64,000 bases of DNA from Williamsia sp. 1135. Its GTDB lineage: Bacteria; Actinomycetota; Actinomycetes; Mycobacteriales; Mycobacteriaceae. Both the position numbers and the translations under genes were made by a program. The stretch spans positions 1-64,000 of the forward strand of contig NZ_MJEI01000094.1 in assembly GCF_002095395.1 (NCBI RefSeq), given 5' to 3'. The notes under the pieces are model-generated. The model was not told where the DNA came from. It did not search any database and was given only the letters and a program-made list of their open reading frames with translations. Position 1 is the stretch's first letter, and every line of letters starts with the position of its first letter. Shown here piece by piece: positions 1 through 10,206 of the stretch.

Positions 1-52
1 CGGCGAGGGACTTCTTGATATTCTCGGCAATGGTTTGGTCGATCTCAGACAT
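1..52 (-). CDS. N-terminal fragment of an unidentified protein (cut by window edge)
   Basis: An ATG on the minus strand at 52-50 opens a frame that runs off the window and starts MSEIDQTIAENIKKSLA. Only 17 residues are visible, too few to name a family. It diverges from the alcohol dehydrogenase gene at 386, leaving about 330 bases between them for both promoters. It is called coding only because of its position and open frame; the start codon and the gene itself are uncertain. Confidence 0.4.
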   Translation of the reverse strand, partial: MSEIDQTIAENIKKSLA

Positions 53-385
53 CAGGACTCCTGTGCGGTGTGTGGGTGCACGATCAAGACAGTGCGAGAC
101 TTGGTATTTTCAGCAGCTTCCAAGGGGGCACTCGGCACTTCGATGTGCTGCGTTCGGCCTGACACCAATTACAGGTGCGGATTATTTCTGGATGGTCACG
201 CCGGGACTAACAAGGTGTTTCATAGTGCTCTCAGCACCTCGGCAGAGGGTCTGAGAAGCCGCGTTCTCAGTCTTCGGTGAATCTCAGCCTCGCAGCTTGA
301 CACATGAGTACAGTGGCATGAGTCATAGTAGTTGCATGGTCGGGTGCTGCATCACAGCCGCGGCCGCGAGCAGAGAGTCACCGCG
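53..385. promoter_or_regulatory. Divergent intergenic region upstream of the alcohol dehydrogenase
   Basis: No convincing gene lies here; the small open frames have no start context or recognisable product. Towards the right end there is a TTGACA box at 297-302, two direct copies of CATGAGT (303-309 and 317-323) and the short palindrome ATGAGTCAT (318-326). These lie 60-90 bases before the ADH start, where a promoter and activator site would be expected. No good -10 hexamer at standard spacing was found, so the promoter is tentative. The island's 18-bp palindrome is not present here. Confidence 0.3.
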
Positions 386-1513
386 ATGAAAACAAAGGCT
401 GCAATCCTGACCGAGCTGAACACCGATTGGAAGATCGACGAGATCGACCTCGGCGACCCGGTTGCCGGAGAGGTGCAGGTCAAGCTCGCCGCGTCCGGCC
501 TCTGCCACTCGGACGCACATGTCGTCGACGGCTCGAGCCCGATCCCGATTCTTCCGGTGCTCGGCGGCCACGAGGGTGCGGGCGTCATCACCAAGGTCGG
601 CCCCGGTGTCTCAGGCCTCGAAGAAGGCGACCACGTCGTCCTCGCATTCATCCCCGCCTGCGGCACCTGCCCGTCGTGCGCCAAGGGTCTGCAGAACATC
701 TGCGATCTGGGTGCAGGCCTGCTCACCGGACAGGCGATATCCGATGGCACGTTCCGCGTCACCAAAGACGGTGCGCCCGTTGTCCAGATGTGCCTGCTCG
801 GCACCTTCGCCCCGTACGTCACCGTGCACCAGGCATCGGTGGTCAAGATCGAGAAGGACATCCCCCTGGACAAGGCGGCCCTGCTCGGCTGCGGCGTCTC
901 CACCGGCTGGGGTTCCGCCGTGGACATCGGCAACACCCGTCCCGGTGACACTGTGGTGATCGCGGGGATCGGCGGCGTCGGGATCAACTCGGTCCAGGGT
1001 GCGGCCTACGCCGGCGCACGCCACGTCATCGCGATCGACCCCGTTGAGGACAAGAGGAAGAAGGCGCTCGATTTCGGAGCAACCCACACCTACGCGACGA
1101 TCGAAGAGGCCGCCGCCGAGCTCCCCGATCTCACGTGGGGCGCCATGGCCAACACCGTCATCCTGACGATGGGCGTGGTCAAGGGCGAGTACGTACAGCA
1201 AGGTCTGTCGTTGGCCGGCAAGGGCGGCCAGGTCATCGTCACCGCGATGGGACCCTACGACCAGGTCGATGCGCACCTCAATCTGTTCGAGCTGACGCTG
1301 CTGCAGAAGCGGGTCCAGGGTGCGATCTTCGGTGGCGTCGGCCCCCGTACCCAGATCCCGAAGCTGCTCAATCTCTACCGCAGCGGCGCCCTCAAGCTCG
1401 ACGAACTGGTGACCACCACCTACAAGCTCGAGGACATCAACCAGGGTTACCGCGACATGGCCGCAGGCAAGAACCTCCGCGGTGTCGTGATCTACGGAGA
1501 CGACGACTACTGA
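386..1513 (+). CDS. NDMA-type zinc-dependent alcohol dehydrogenase (MDR superfamily)
   Basis: The 375-residue product is a medium-chain zinc alcohol dehydrogenase of the actinobacterial N,N-dimethyl-4-nitrosoaniline (NDMA)-dependent type, which keeps a tightly bound NAD cofactor and oxidises primary alcohols to aldehydes. Visible signs are the MKTKAAIL start, the zinc-ligand stretch ASGLCHSDAH, GGHEGAG, the structural-zinc cysteines in CGTCPSCAKGLQNIC, the GLLTGQ segment and the Rossmann motif GIGGVG. I chose the ATG at 386 because it gives the family's usual N-terminus; the frame is open back to 332. A strong terminator follows at 1550, so it is probably monocistronic. It may oxidise alcohols formed by the island, but no shared operator was seen in front of it. 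Confidence 0.85.
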   Translation: MKTKAAILTELNTDWKIDEIDLGDPVAGEVQVKLAASGLCHSDAHVVDGSSPIPILPVLGGHEGAGVITKVGPGVSGLEEGDHVVLAFIPACGTCPSCAKGLQNICDLGAGLLTGQAISDGTFRVTKDGAPVVQMCLLGTFAPYVTVHQASVVKIEKDIPLDKAALLGCGVSTGWGSAVDIGNTRPGDTVVIAGIGGVGINSVQGAAYAGARHVIAIDPVEDKRKKALDFGATHTYATIEEAAAELPDLTWGAMANTVILTMGVVKGEYVQQGLSLAGKGGQVIVTAMGPYDQVDAHLNLFELTLLQKRVQGAIFGGVGPRTQIPKLLNLYRSGALKLDELVTTTYKLEDINQGYRDMAAGKNLRGVVIYGDDDY

Positions 1514-1549
1514 TCAACCCGCGCCGACTCGGCGCGACCCTTGAACGCC

Positions 1550-1590
1550 ATCAGCGGCGACCGGCAAAGGCCGGTCGCCGCTGATTTTTT
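1550..1590 (+). terminator. Rho-independent terminator after the alcohol dehydrogenase
   Basis: Two perfectly complementary 15-base arms (1550-1564, ATCAGCGGCGACCGG, and 1571-1585) are separated by a six-base loop and followed by a run of six T residues. It lies 36 bases after the ADH stop and separates that gene from the SMP-30-like gene. This is the clearest classical terminator in the window. Confidence 0.92.
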
Positions 1591-1724
1591 GTGCGCCGGC
1601 GCATTCCGCCGACCGTGCCGATATCGCCGAGCCCGACCGTTCGGCAGCCACCACAGCGACGTGCTGCGAGAACGCAATTCTTCAATCAAAACATTAATGT
1701 TGGTCACATTCGAGCGCTACACTC

Positions 1725-1742
1725 CAATCCTAACAAGGATAG
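1725..1742. promoter_or_regulatory. Island operator copy 1 (18-bp imperfect palindrome)
   Basis: CAATCCTAACAAGGATAG has arms CAATCCT and AGGATAG (6 of 7 positions complementary) around a 4-base spacer. It matches the sites at 18287, 20629 and 29803. It lies 45 bases before the TTG start of the lactonase-like gene. A separate perfect palindrome, AACATTAATGTT, lies just upstream at 1690-1701 and may be a second regulator site. The binding protein is unknown; the GntR-family regulator at 29888 is the only candidate regulator in the island. Confidence 0.6.
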
Positions 1743-1787
1743 CAATGATTGAAGAAGTGCAGCTTCTTCGACGAATGGAGGCCCACC

Positions 1788-3380
1788 TTGACGCAGGCGG
1801 CCCGCTACACCGGCACGACATCGATCACCCTCGCCGAAGGGTGGAACCTAGAGCGGGTCACCGCACCCAGCCGGCTGTTCGGCGCGAACGGCATCCGGAC
1901 CGGCCCGGACGGTCGCATCTACGTCGCCCAGGTGGCGGGCAGTCAGATCAGCGCACTCGACCTCGACACCGGGCAGTTGGAGACGATCAGCGCCAAGGGC
2001 GGCGACATCGTCGCTCCTGACGACGTCGCCTTCGCACCGTCGGGCGACATGTACATCACCGAGTACTACGACGGCCGGGTCAGCGTGCGCAGCCCCGACG
2101 GCGGCACCCGCCTGGTCCGCGACGACCTCCCCGGGGCCAACGGCATCACCATCCACCAGGGCAGGCTCTTCGTGAACGAGTGCCGCGTCGGCGGCCGGCT
2201 GATGGAGATCGATCCGGCGGGCGGCGCGCCGCGGGTACTGCTGGACGAACTGCCGATGCCCAACGGCATGGAGGTCGGACCCGACGGCAAGCTCTACTAC
2301 CCCCTGCTCGGGACCAACGACATCTGGCGCATCGACCCCGAAGGAGGCGAACCCGAGCGTGTCGCAGGCGATCTCGGGGTACCCGACGCCGTGAAGTTCG
2401 ACTCCGAGGGCTTCATCGTCTCGACCCAGGTCGCTTCGGGACAGGTGCTGCGGATCAATCCGCGCAACGGCGATCAGACGGTGCTCGCGAGTTTGAGCCC
2501 CGGGCTCGACAACCTCACATTCGTGGGCGACCGGCTCTTCGTCTCCAGCTTCACCGGTCAGATCACCGAGATCCTCGGTGGCGGCGAGACCCGCACCGCC
2601 CTGCCCGACGGTTTGACCTGGCCCCTCGACATCACCGTCGGAGGAGACGGCACCCTCTACATCGCCGACGGCACGTTCCTGCTCGCGAAACCGCGCGGCG
2701 GTGAATTGCACACGTTGGGCATGCTTTTCAGTCCCGGCTATCCGGGCTACATCCGAGGCCTCACCGCCACCGGCGATGGCGAGTTCATCGTGACCGGCAA
2801 CGGCACGGTGTCGCGGTACCACCCGGCGAGCAGCGAGAGCGAAGTCCTGGTCGAGGGACTCGACCAGCTCTACGGCGTCGCGGTCTCGGCCACCGGCGCG
2901 ATCGCGGTCGCCGACCTGGGCACCGGCAAGGTGTACTCCGTCGAATCCGGGAACGCGACCGAGCTCGCAGGCGGACTGGCCGACCCGACCGGCGTCGCGT
3001 TCACCGCCGATGGCACCCTGCTCGTCTCCGAAGCCGGTGCGGGACGCATTGTCTCGGTGACCAGTTCGGGGGTCGACACCCTGGTCGATGGACTCGAACG
3101 CCCCCAGGGCATCGTCGTGGTCGGCAGCACGCTCTACATCGTCGACGTCGACGCCAAGGCACTCGTCGCGTTCGACCTCGAGTCGAAGGCCAGGCAGACA
3201 CTGGCACAGAACCTCCCCGTCGGCGCACCCCCCGGTGTCGAACCCAAGCCGCTCGTGGGCCTCGCGCCGTTCTCCGGCCCCCAGGGGCCCTACGCCGGTA
3301 TCGCCGCCGACGCCGAGGGGACGCTGTACATCTCGGGCGATGCGGAAGGCAGTGTCCTGGCTCTGCGGGCGGGGAGCTGA
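1788..3380 (+). CDS. SMP-30/gluconolactonase-like beta-propeller protein
   Basis: The 530-residue product is built from repeated beta-propeller strands of the SMP-30/gluconolactonase/NHL kind, for example GIRTGPDGRIYVAQ, NGMEVGPDGKLYYP, DITVGGDGTLYIAD and GVAFTADGTLLVSE. At about 530 residues it is far longer than a single six-bladed lactonase and may hold two propellers. I chose the TTG at 1788 because GGAGG precedes it by about seven bases; a TTG at 1749 lacks such a site. Beside a Baeyer-Villiger-type monooxygenase, hydrolysis of a lactone intermediate is the likely role, but this is inference. It ends two bases before the SDR at 3383 and begins the operon that runs to 13.8 kb. Confidence 0.75.
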   Translation: MTQAARYTGTTSITLAEGWNLERVTAPSRLFGANGIRTGPDGRIYVAQVAGSQISALDLDTGQLETISAKGGDIVAPDDVAFAPSGDMYITEYYDGRVSVRSPDGGTRLVRDDLPGANGITIHQGRLFVNECRVGGRLMEIDPAGGAPRVLLDELPMPNGMEVGPDGKLYYPLLGTNDIWRIDPEGGEPERVAGDLGVPDAVKFDSEGFIVSTQVASGQVLRINPRNGDQTVLASLSPGLDNLTFVGDRLFVSSFTGQITEILGGGETRTALPDGLTWPLDITVGGDGTLYIADGTFLLAKPRGGELHTLGMLFSPGYPGYIRGLTATGDGEFIVTGNGTVSRYHPASSESEVLVEGLDQLYGVAVSATGAIAVADLGTGKVYSVESGNATELAGGLADPTGVAFTADGTLLVSEAGAGRIVSVTSSGVDTLVDGLERPQGIVVVGSTLYIVDVDAKALVAFDLESKARQTLAQNLPVGAPPGVEPKPLVGLAPFSGPQGPYAGIAADAEGTLYISGDAEGSVLALRAGS

Positions 3381-3382
3381 TC

Positions 3383-4233
3383 GTGGCGCAGGATTTCATC
3401 GGACTCGAAGGCAAAGTCGTTGTCGTCTCTGGGGCGGCAGGCGGTGGCATCGGAACATCGGTGACCCGCATGGTCGCCCGCGCCGGCGCCACCGTGATCG
3501 CGGTCAGCCGCTCGGAAGACAACCTCGGCAAACACATCGAGCCGCTGGCTGCCGAGGGCCTGTCGGTGATCCCGGTGGCCGCCGATGCCTCCACCGACGA
3601 GGGGATTGCGGCCGTCCTGCATGAGGTCCGGCGGACCGAGGGAGATCTACACGGTCTGGTCAACGTCGCCGGCGGAGCCGGGCCGGCGACCTGGATGCCC
3701 GCCACCCGCGTCACCCGGGCCGACTGGCGGGATCTGTTCACCCAGAACCTCGAGACGATGTTCTTCATGAGTCAGGCCGTGGCGGCCGAACTCAAGTCCG
3801 CGGGTAAGCCGGGTTCCATCGTCTCGATCTCGTCGATCAGCGGGATGAACACAGCCCCGTTCCACATCGGCTACGGCACCGCGAAAGCGGCATTGGTTGC
3901 CGCAACCCGCACGATGGCAGTCGAATTGGCGACCGACGGGATCCGCGTGAATGCCATCGCTCCGGGCGTGACCGCGACTCCGGCGTCGCTCATGTACGTC
4001 GACGACGACGCCGATCGCGACCAGCGAGCCATCGCCATGGGTCGCCCCGCGGAAATCCGGAGGAGCAGGCCGGGGCCATCCTCTTCCTGCTGTCAGATCT
4101 CTCGACATACATCACCGGGCAAACCCTGCTGGTCGACGGCGGCGTCAACCTCAAGTGGACCCACATGGGCGCCGACCACACGTCGCTCTTCCTCAAGGAC
4201 GAGTCGTTCCGCGCAGCCATGACGCGGTCGTAA
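3383..4233 (+). pseudogene. Short-chain dehydrogenase/reductase, frameshifted near its 3' end
   Basis: The N-terminal two thirds reads as a classical SDR: a glycine-rich cofactor loop (SGAAGGGIG), NVAGGAGP, the serine segment SISSISG and the YGTAK active-site pair. After about residue 221 the frame changes. The expected C-terminus (GNPEEQAGAILFLLSDL, YITGQTLLVDGG, stop TAA at 4231) lies one frame over. One extra C in the CCCC run at 4045-4048 would restore about 283 residues. The gene starts with GTG at 3383, two bases after the lactonase-like gene. Its role is probably an alcohol/ketone interconversion in the pathway. Whether the lesion is real or a consensus error cannot be told from the sequence. 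Confidence 0.8.
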
Positions 4234-4258
4234 CAACAATTTTCAACGGGAGAAGGTC

Positions 4259-5653
4259 ATGACCGACACTGTCGAGAACGCCCAGAAAACAGACGCCGAG
4301 ACACCGGCGACGACCCCGCTCACCATCGGCGTCGACGCCTACCTGTCGCCGGAATACGCGAGGGCAGAAGCCGATCTGCTCTGGTCGAAGGTGTGGCAGC
4401 AGGTCGGCCGGATCGAGGAGATCCCGAAGGTAGGCGATTACCTCACGTACGAGGTCATGGACGACTCGATCATCATCACCCGTACCGGGCCTGACAGCTC
4501 CGATGGCACCCCGAGTCTCAGCGCCTATCACAACGTTTGCTCCCACCGTGGGCGCCGGCTGGTCGACAGGCCATCGTGCGAACATGAGGCACGCGGCAAC
4601 TGCCGCGCCTTTGTCTGCGGCTTCCACGGGTGGACGTACGACCTCGAAGGCAACAACACCTGGGCCGCCGAGAAAGAGGACTGGCCGACCGGATTGACCG
4701 ACAAGCGAACCAGACTCACGCCCGTACAGGTGGACACCTGGGGCGGCTGGGTGTGGATCAACATGGATCCCGACGCCGAACCGCTGCGGCAGTATCTCGA
4801 ACCGGCGGCGACCCTCCTCGACCCGTTCGGGCTGCAGAACATGCGGTACCGCTGGCGGAAATGGCTTGTGTTCGACTGCAACTGGAAGGTGGCACTCGAG
4901 GCGTTCATGGAGACCTACCATGTGCCGTACACCCACCCCGAGTTCCGGAAGTTCGGCACCTTCCTGGGCTGGTCGCGGTACCAGGGCCGGCACAGCAACA
5001 TCGGCTACGACGCACCCAAGGGCATGGAGGAGAACCAGGCGAAGCTCCGCGTCGCCGACGGACCCGACGCACGCCTGTCGACCATCGAGCTGCAGAACTT
5101 CACCTGGGAGAACGCCAACACCAACACCACCCGCACCCTCGTCGATGCGGCGGAACGGCTGACCGACGAACTCCCCGCAGATACCCCGCCGGGCGAGGTA
5201 CTGCGGCACTGGCTCGCCTCGGCCAAGAAAGACGACGCCAACCGTGGAGTGGTGTGGCCGGAAGTCGACCCCGAGGTGATCGCCAAGAGCGGCACCGCGT
5301 GGCAGATCTTTCCCAACTTCCAGATCGGGCACGCGCTGAACAACATGCTCTGCTACAGCGCACGCCCGTACGGGGACGATCCGGACAAGTGCATCTTCGA
5401 GGCCGCTGTCTACGAGTTGTTCCCCGAAGGTGAAGAGCCCGAGACGAAGTGGGAATACACACCCGAGGACGATCCCGGGTGGCGGACCGTGCTGCCGCAA
5501 GATTTCTCGAACATGGCCGCGGTCCAAAAGGGCATGAAGGCACGCGGGTTCACCGGCCCCAAGCCCAACCCCTATCGCGAGCGCAGCATCGTCAACCTGC
5601 ACCACAACCTGGCTATGTACATGGGCACCGGCGCGCCCACCGATCTCGACTGA
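4259..5653 (+). CDS. Rieske non-haem iron oxygenase, large (alpha) subunit
   Basis: The 464-residue product is the terminal oxygenase of a Rieske-type hydroxylating system. The [2Fe-2S] ligands are visible as CSHRG (Cys94, His96) and CGFHGW (Cys120, His123). The mononuclear-iron histidines are in ETYHVPYTHPEF (His221, His226). These enzymes use O2 and electrons from NAD(P)H, delivered through a reductase and often a ferredoxin, to hydroxylate or demethylate their substrate. No beta subunit, ferredoxin or reductase gene lies nearby, so it is probably an alpha-only oxygenase served by electron carriers encoded elsewhere. ATG at 4259 follows the purine-rich GGGAGAAGG. The substrate is not predictable. 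Confidence 0.88.
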   Translation: MTDTVENAQKTDAETPATTPLTIGVDAYLSPEYARAEADLLWSKVWQQVGRIEEIPKVGDYLTYEVMDDSIIITRTGPDSSDGTPSLSAYHNVCSHRGRRLVDRPSCEHEARGNCRAFVCGFHGWTYDLEGNNTWAAEKEDWPTGLTDKRTRLTPVQVDTWGGWVWINMDPDAEPLRQYLEPAATLLDPFGLQNMRYRWRKWLVFDCNWKVALEAFMETYHVPYTHPEFRKFGTFLGWSRYQGRHSNIGYDAPKGMEENQAKLRVADGPDARLSTIELQNFTWENANTNTTRTLVDAAERLTDELPADTPPGEVLRHWLASAKKDDANRGVVWPEVDPEVIAKSGTAWQIFPNFQIGHALNNMLCYSARPYGDDPDKCIFEAAVYELFPEGEEPETKWEYTPEDDPGWRTVLPQDFSNMAAVQKGMKARGFTGPKPNPYRERSIVNLHHNLAMYMGTGAPTDLD

Positions 5654-5699
5654 CCATCCATCTCCCCATCTGCCCGAACCCCCGAGTCAAGGAATCACC

Positions 5700-7533
5700 A
5701 TGCAGCCCTGCGCACCTACGCAGACTCCCGAGGTCGACATCCCCGCCCTCCGCGAGAAGTACCTCCTCGAGCGCGACAAGCGCATCCGACCCGACGGACA
5801 GCAGCAGTACCTGGAGGCCGAGGACGACTTCTCGGAGTTCTACGAAGGCGATCCCCACACACCGGTGGTGCCGCGGCAGCCGATCACCGACGACATCGAG
5901 GTGGTGATCCTCGGTGGCGGGTTCTGCGGTCTGATCACCGCGCAGCGCCTGCAGCAGGCGGGGGTCACGGACTTCAAGATCATCGAACTGGGCGGCGACT
6001 TCGGCGGTGTCTGGTACTGGAACCGCTACCCCGGCATCCAGATCGATTCCGATGCCTACTGTTACCTCCCGCTGCTCGAGGAGACCGGCTACATCCCGAA
6101 AGAGAAGTTCTCCAAGGGTGACGAATGCTTCGAACACGCCCAGCGCATCGGCACGCATTTCGGGCTCTACGACAACGCGATCTTCCACACCCTGATCCGC
6201 TCACTGGAATGGGATGGCGAGATCAACCGCTGGCAGATCAGCACAAACCGGGGCGACGAAATCCGTGCGCGACACGTCATCCTGTGCCAGGGTCCCTACA
6301 ACCGGCCGAAGCTACCCGGCATCCCAGGCATCAAGGACTTCAAGGGGCACACCTTCCACACCGCCCGTTGGGATTACGAGTACACCGGCGGCACCCTGCA
6401 CGGCGATCTCGACAAGATCGCCGACAAGAATATCGCGGTCATCGGCACGGGATCCAGTGGTATCCAGGCGATCCCGCACCTGGCCAAGGGTGCGAAGCAC
6501 TTGAACGTCTTCCAGCGCACCCCGTCCTACATCTTCGAGCGGGCCAACTATCCGACCGACCCCGAGTGGGTGGCGAGCCTGGAGCCTGGGTGGCGGGCGG
6601 CGCGCCAGCGCAACTTCCACAACGCGGCCTTCTCGTTCTACTCCCCCGGCGAGCCCGACCTCATCTGCGACGGTTGGACCGAGGTCTCGCGCAACATGGC
6701 CGCGAAACTCAACGCGACCGAGAATTTCTCGGGCTGGGCGGCCTTGGCCGATCCGGCGAAGTTCATGGAGCTCAAAGAGATCGAGGACTACCGGGCGGTG
6801 GAGCGCCTGCGGCAGCGCGTCGAGCAGATCGTCGAGGATCCGGCGACCGCGGAACTGCTGAAGCCCTACTACCGCAACATGTGCAAGCGGCCCGTCTTCA
6901 ACGATGAGTACCTACCGACGTTCAACCGTCCCAACGTGACCCTCGTCGACGTGTCGGAGACCAAGGGCGTCGAGCGCATCACCGAGAAGGGATCATCGTC
7001 GACGGCGTCGAGCACGAGTTCGACTGCATCGTCTTCGCCAGCGGCTTCGAGATCACCACGGCCCTTGACCGACAGTTCGACATCAAGCCGTTCGCCGGCC
7101 GCGAGGGGACCTCGCTGTACGACCACTGGGGCAAGGGTTCCGCACGCTGCACGGGGTGATGGCTCACGGATTCCCGAACCACTTCGCGACCGGATTCGTC
7201 CAGGGTGGCGTCACCGCGTCGACGACTCTGATGTTCGAACAGCAGGCCGATCACATCGCCTACATCATCAAGGAAGCCCAGGACCGTGGGGCCACGTACG
7301 TCGAGCCGACCGCGGAGGCCGAAGACGAATGGGTCGCGACGATCCGGGCGAACTCCGTCGACAACAGCACCTTCACCTCCGAGTGCACCCCCGGTTACTA
7401 CAACAGCGAGGGAGAGCCGAACGGCCGGTCCTTCCTCGGTGATCCGTTCTGGGGCGGGTTCTACGAGCTCACCGAGTTGCTGCAGGCTTGGCGCGACACC
7501 GGAGAACTCGAAGGCCTGGTGCTCGAGAAATGA
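5700..7533 (+). pseudogene. Flavin-containing Baeyer-Villiger-type monooxygenase with two frameshifts
   Basis: The product would be about 611 residues. It has an N-terminal FAD Rossmann motif (ILGGGFCGL, near residue 70), the type I Baeyer-Villiger fingerprint FKGHTFHTARWD (from residue 214), and an NADPH-binding GTGSSGIQ (near residue 249). Such enzymes insert oxygen next to a ketone to give an ester or lactone. Two frame breaks interrupt it: one at the GGG of 6989-6991, after VERITEKG, and one at the GGG of 7135-7137, after YDHWGK. Adding one G to each run restores IIVDGVEHEFDCIVFASGF and then FRTLHGVMAHGFPNHF through to the TGA at 7533. The stop overlaps the ATG of the next SDR (ATGA). Confidence 0.85.
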
Positions 7534-8471
7534 CCGGACAGCAAGAACCCGAGCTCAGGTTCGACGACCGGGTTGCCGTGATCACCGGCGCAGGCAGGGG
7601 GCTGGGCCGCGCCTACGCCCTGCTGCTCGCGTCGAAGGGCGCCAAGGTCGTCGTCAACGATCCCGGCGCCGCGATCAGCGGGGAGAGTATCGACGCGGGT
7701 CCGGCCGACGACGTGGTCGCCGAGATCCGAGCCGCCGGCGGTGAGGCCGTGGCCAGCACCGCGTCTGTGGCCACCCCTGACGGCGGCAAGGCCATCGTCG
7801 ACACCGCGATCGAGCACTACGGCAAGATCGACATCCTCATCCACAACGCCGGCAACAATCGCTATGCCTCCCTGGCCGAGATGTCATACGAGGACTTCGA
7901 CGCCGTGCTCGACGTCCACCTACGGGGCGCCTTTCATGTTGTCCGGCCCGCATTCCCACTGATGCGCGATGCCGGATATAGGCGCATAGTGCTGACGTCG
8001 TCGATCGGTGGCATCTACGGCAACAAGAACGTCGCCAATTACGGCGCGGCCAAGGCCGGAATCATCGGCCTGTCCAACGTCGCCGCGCTGGAGGGTCACG
8101 AGCACGGGGTGATGTCCAACGTCATCGTGCCCGCGGCGCTGACGCGGCTCGCCGAGGGGCTCGACACCTCTGCGTACCCACCGATGGGACCTGAGCTGAC
8201 GGCCCCTGCGGTCGGCTGGCTTGCACACGAGAACTGTTCGATCACAGGAGAAATGCTGGTGGCGATCGCCGGCAGGGTCGCACGGGCATTCATCGCGGAG
8301 ACACCCGGCGTCTACCGGCCGTCCTGGACCATCGAGGAGGTCGGCGAGCAGATGGCCGCCATCCGCGACACCAGCGACCCGTGGATTCTCCCGGTCGTCC
8401 CGTCGGCCCACGTCGACCACATCACCAAGAGCTTCGCGACAGCCATGGAGGGCAGCGCACATGTCGGTTAA
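7530..8471 (+). CDS. Short-chain dehydrogenase (17beta-HSD4-like SDR domain)
   Basis: The 313-residue product has the SDR cofactor motif ITGAGRGLG, the HNAGN motif, the serine region LTSSIGG and the catalytic YGAAK. The length and the Asn-Asp-Pro after the second strand (VVVNDPG) resemble the dehydrogenase domain of peroxisomal multifunctional enzyme 2/17beta-HSD4, which oxidises 3-hydroxyacyl-CoAs using NAD. That makes a hydroxyacyl-CoA dehydrogenase role plausible, though a free-alcohol dehydrogenase is also possible. The ATG overlaps the preceding stop by four bases, and the 3' end overlaps the next gene by 11, so it lies inside a tightly coupled operon. Confidence 0.8.
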   Translation: MTGQQEPELRFDDRVAVITGAGRGLGRAYALLLASKGAKVVVNDPGAAISGESIDAGPADDVVAEIRAAGGEAVASTASVATPDGGKAIVDTAIEHYGKIDILIHNAGNNRYASLAEMSYEDFDAVLDVHLRGAFHVVRPAFPLMRDAGYRRIVLTSSIGGIYGNKNVANYGAAKAGIIGLSNVAALEGHEHGVMSNVIVPAALTRLAEGLDTSAYPPMGPELTAPAVGWLAHENCSITGEMLVAIAGRVARAFIAETPGVYRPSWTIEEVGEQMAAIRDTSDPWILPVVPSAHVDHITKSFATAMEGSAHVG

Positions 8472-10166
8472 AGTCTACGAACGCATCCTCGACCTCTTCG
8501 AGGCCGAAGGCATCAACACCATCTTCGGTATCCCCGATCCCAACTTCGTCCATCTCTTCCACCTCGCCGAAGAGCGCGGCTGGAATGTTGTTGCGCCCCA
8601 TCATGAGGAATCCGCAGGCTTCATGGCCGAGGCCGTCTCGCGGATGACCGGCAAGGCCGCGGTGTGCATCGGCACCCTCGGCCCCGGTATCGCCAACCTC
8701 GCCGGCGCCATCATGTGCGCCAAGGTCGAGAACTCGCCGGTCATCTTCCTCGGTGGACAGCGTGCCCGCATCACCGAACAGCGGGTCCGTCGCGGTCGGA
8801 TCCAGTTCGTTCAGCAGTCGGCGCTGGTCGAGGCGTCTGTGAAGTACAGCGCCAGTATCGAATACGCCGATCAGACCGACGACATCATCCGCGAGGGCCT
8901 ACGCAAGGCGCTCTCCGGAACCCCCGGCCCGGTGTACATCGAGTACCCGTCCCACGTCATCCAGGAAGAACTGGACGTGCCGCCGGCCCTGCCGCCGAAG
9001 GCATACCGTCTCGTCGGACAAACTGCGGGCCAAGCTCAGATCGATGAGGCCGTCCGCCTGATCGGCGCGGCGAAGCAACCCCTTCTCCTGGTCGGTCACG
9101 GTGTCCACACCACGCGCGCGGGCGCCTCGGTGAAGCAACTCGCCGACCTGCTCGCCTGCCCGGTCATCCAGACCTCCGGCGGCACGTCGTTCATCGAAGG
9201 GCTCGAGGATCGCACGTTCCCCTAAGGCTTCTCGACCGCAGCGGTCGACGCGGTCGTCACATCCGACCTCTGCCTGGCCATCGGCACCGAACTCGGCGAG
9301 CCCGTCCACTTCGGTCGCGGCAGGCATTGGGTGGCGAACGAGGCCAATCGCAGCTGGATCTACATCGAGCAGGACCCGGCAGCCATCGGAGTGAACCGGT
9401 CGATCGATGTGCCCCTGGTGGGTGATCTGCGGGCCATTGTCCCGCAGCTGGTCGACGCGCTGAAGGAATCACCGCGTACCGCAACACCAGAGCTGGCCGC
9501 CTGGATCAAAGAGGACGCCGCGCAACTGGCCGAACTCGCCGAGACCGCTCCGTCGGGGATGTCGCCCGTCCACCCGGCCAGGCTCATCGTCGAGGCCACC
9601 AAGGACTTCCCATCCGACGGCATCATGGTCCGCGACGGCGGCGCCACCACCATCTTCGGCTGGACGTACTCGCAGGCCAAACCCCATGACGTCATGTGGA
9701 ATCAGAACTTCGGCCACCTCGGTACCGGCCTGCCGTACGCGGTCGGGGCCGGTGTCGCCGACGGCGGCAAACGCCCGATGATGCTGATCACCGGCGACTC
9801 GTCATTCCAGTTCCACATCGCCGAACTGGAAACGGCTGCACGCCTGAACCTCCCGCTGGTCTGCGTGGTCGCCGTCGACTACGCCTGGGGCCTGGAGGTC
9901 GGTGTCTACAAGCGCACCTACGGCCAGGGGTCGCTCGAGACCGGCGTCCACTGGAGCAGCGACACCCGGCTCGACAAGGTCGCCGAGGGCTTCGGCTGCT
10001 ACGGCGAATACGTCGACCGCGACGAGGACATCGCCCCGGCCATCAAGCGCGCCTACGCCAGTGGCAAACCGGGTGTCATCCACGTCGCCGTCGACCCGAA
10101 GGCCAACTCGGAGGAGATGCCGAGCTCGACGAGTTCCGGACCTGGTACGCCGAGGGCCAGCAGTGA
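8461..10166 (+). pseudogene. Thiamine-diphosphate-dependent lyase/decarboxylase with nonsense codon and frameshift
   Basis: The reconstructed protein of about 568 residues has the three-domain layout of the acetolactate synthase/benzoylformate decarboxylase/2-hydroxyacyl-CoA lyase superfamily. The N-terminal pyrimidine domain carries the catalytic-Glu segment HHEESAGFMAEA. The C-terminal domain has the diphosphate-binding GDSSFQFHIAELETA; the asparagines usual at the end of that motif read VDYAWG here. Two lesions are present. TAA at 9223-9225 sits in frame where EDRTFP continues as GFSTAAVD (a Tyr codon is expected). One base is missing at the CC of 10120-10121, after which ELDEFRTWYAEGQQ and TGA lie in another frame. 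Its position before an aldehyde dehydrogenase suggests it releases an aldehyde from a 2-hydroxyacyl-CoA or 2-oxoacid. Confidence 0.8.
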
Positions 10167-10206
10167 TCCCTCGTCCCGTTGCACAACAAGAGAGTTAGGA
10201 CTCCTC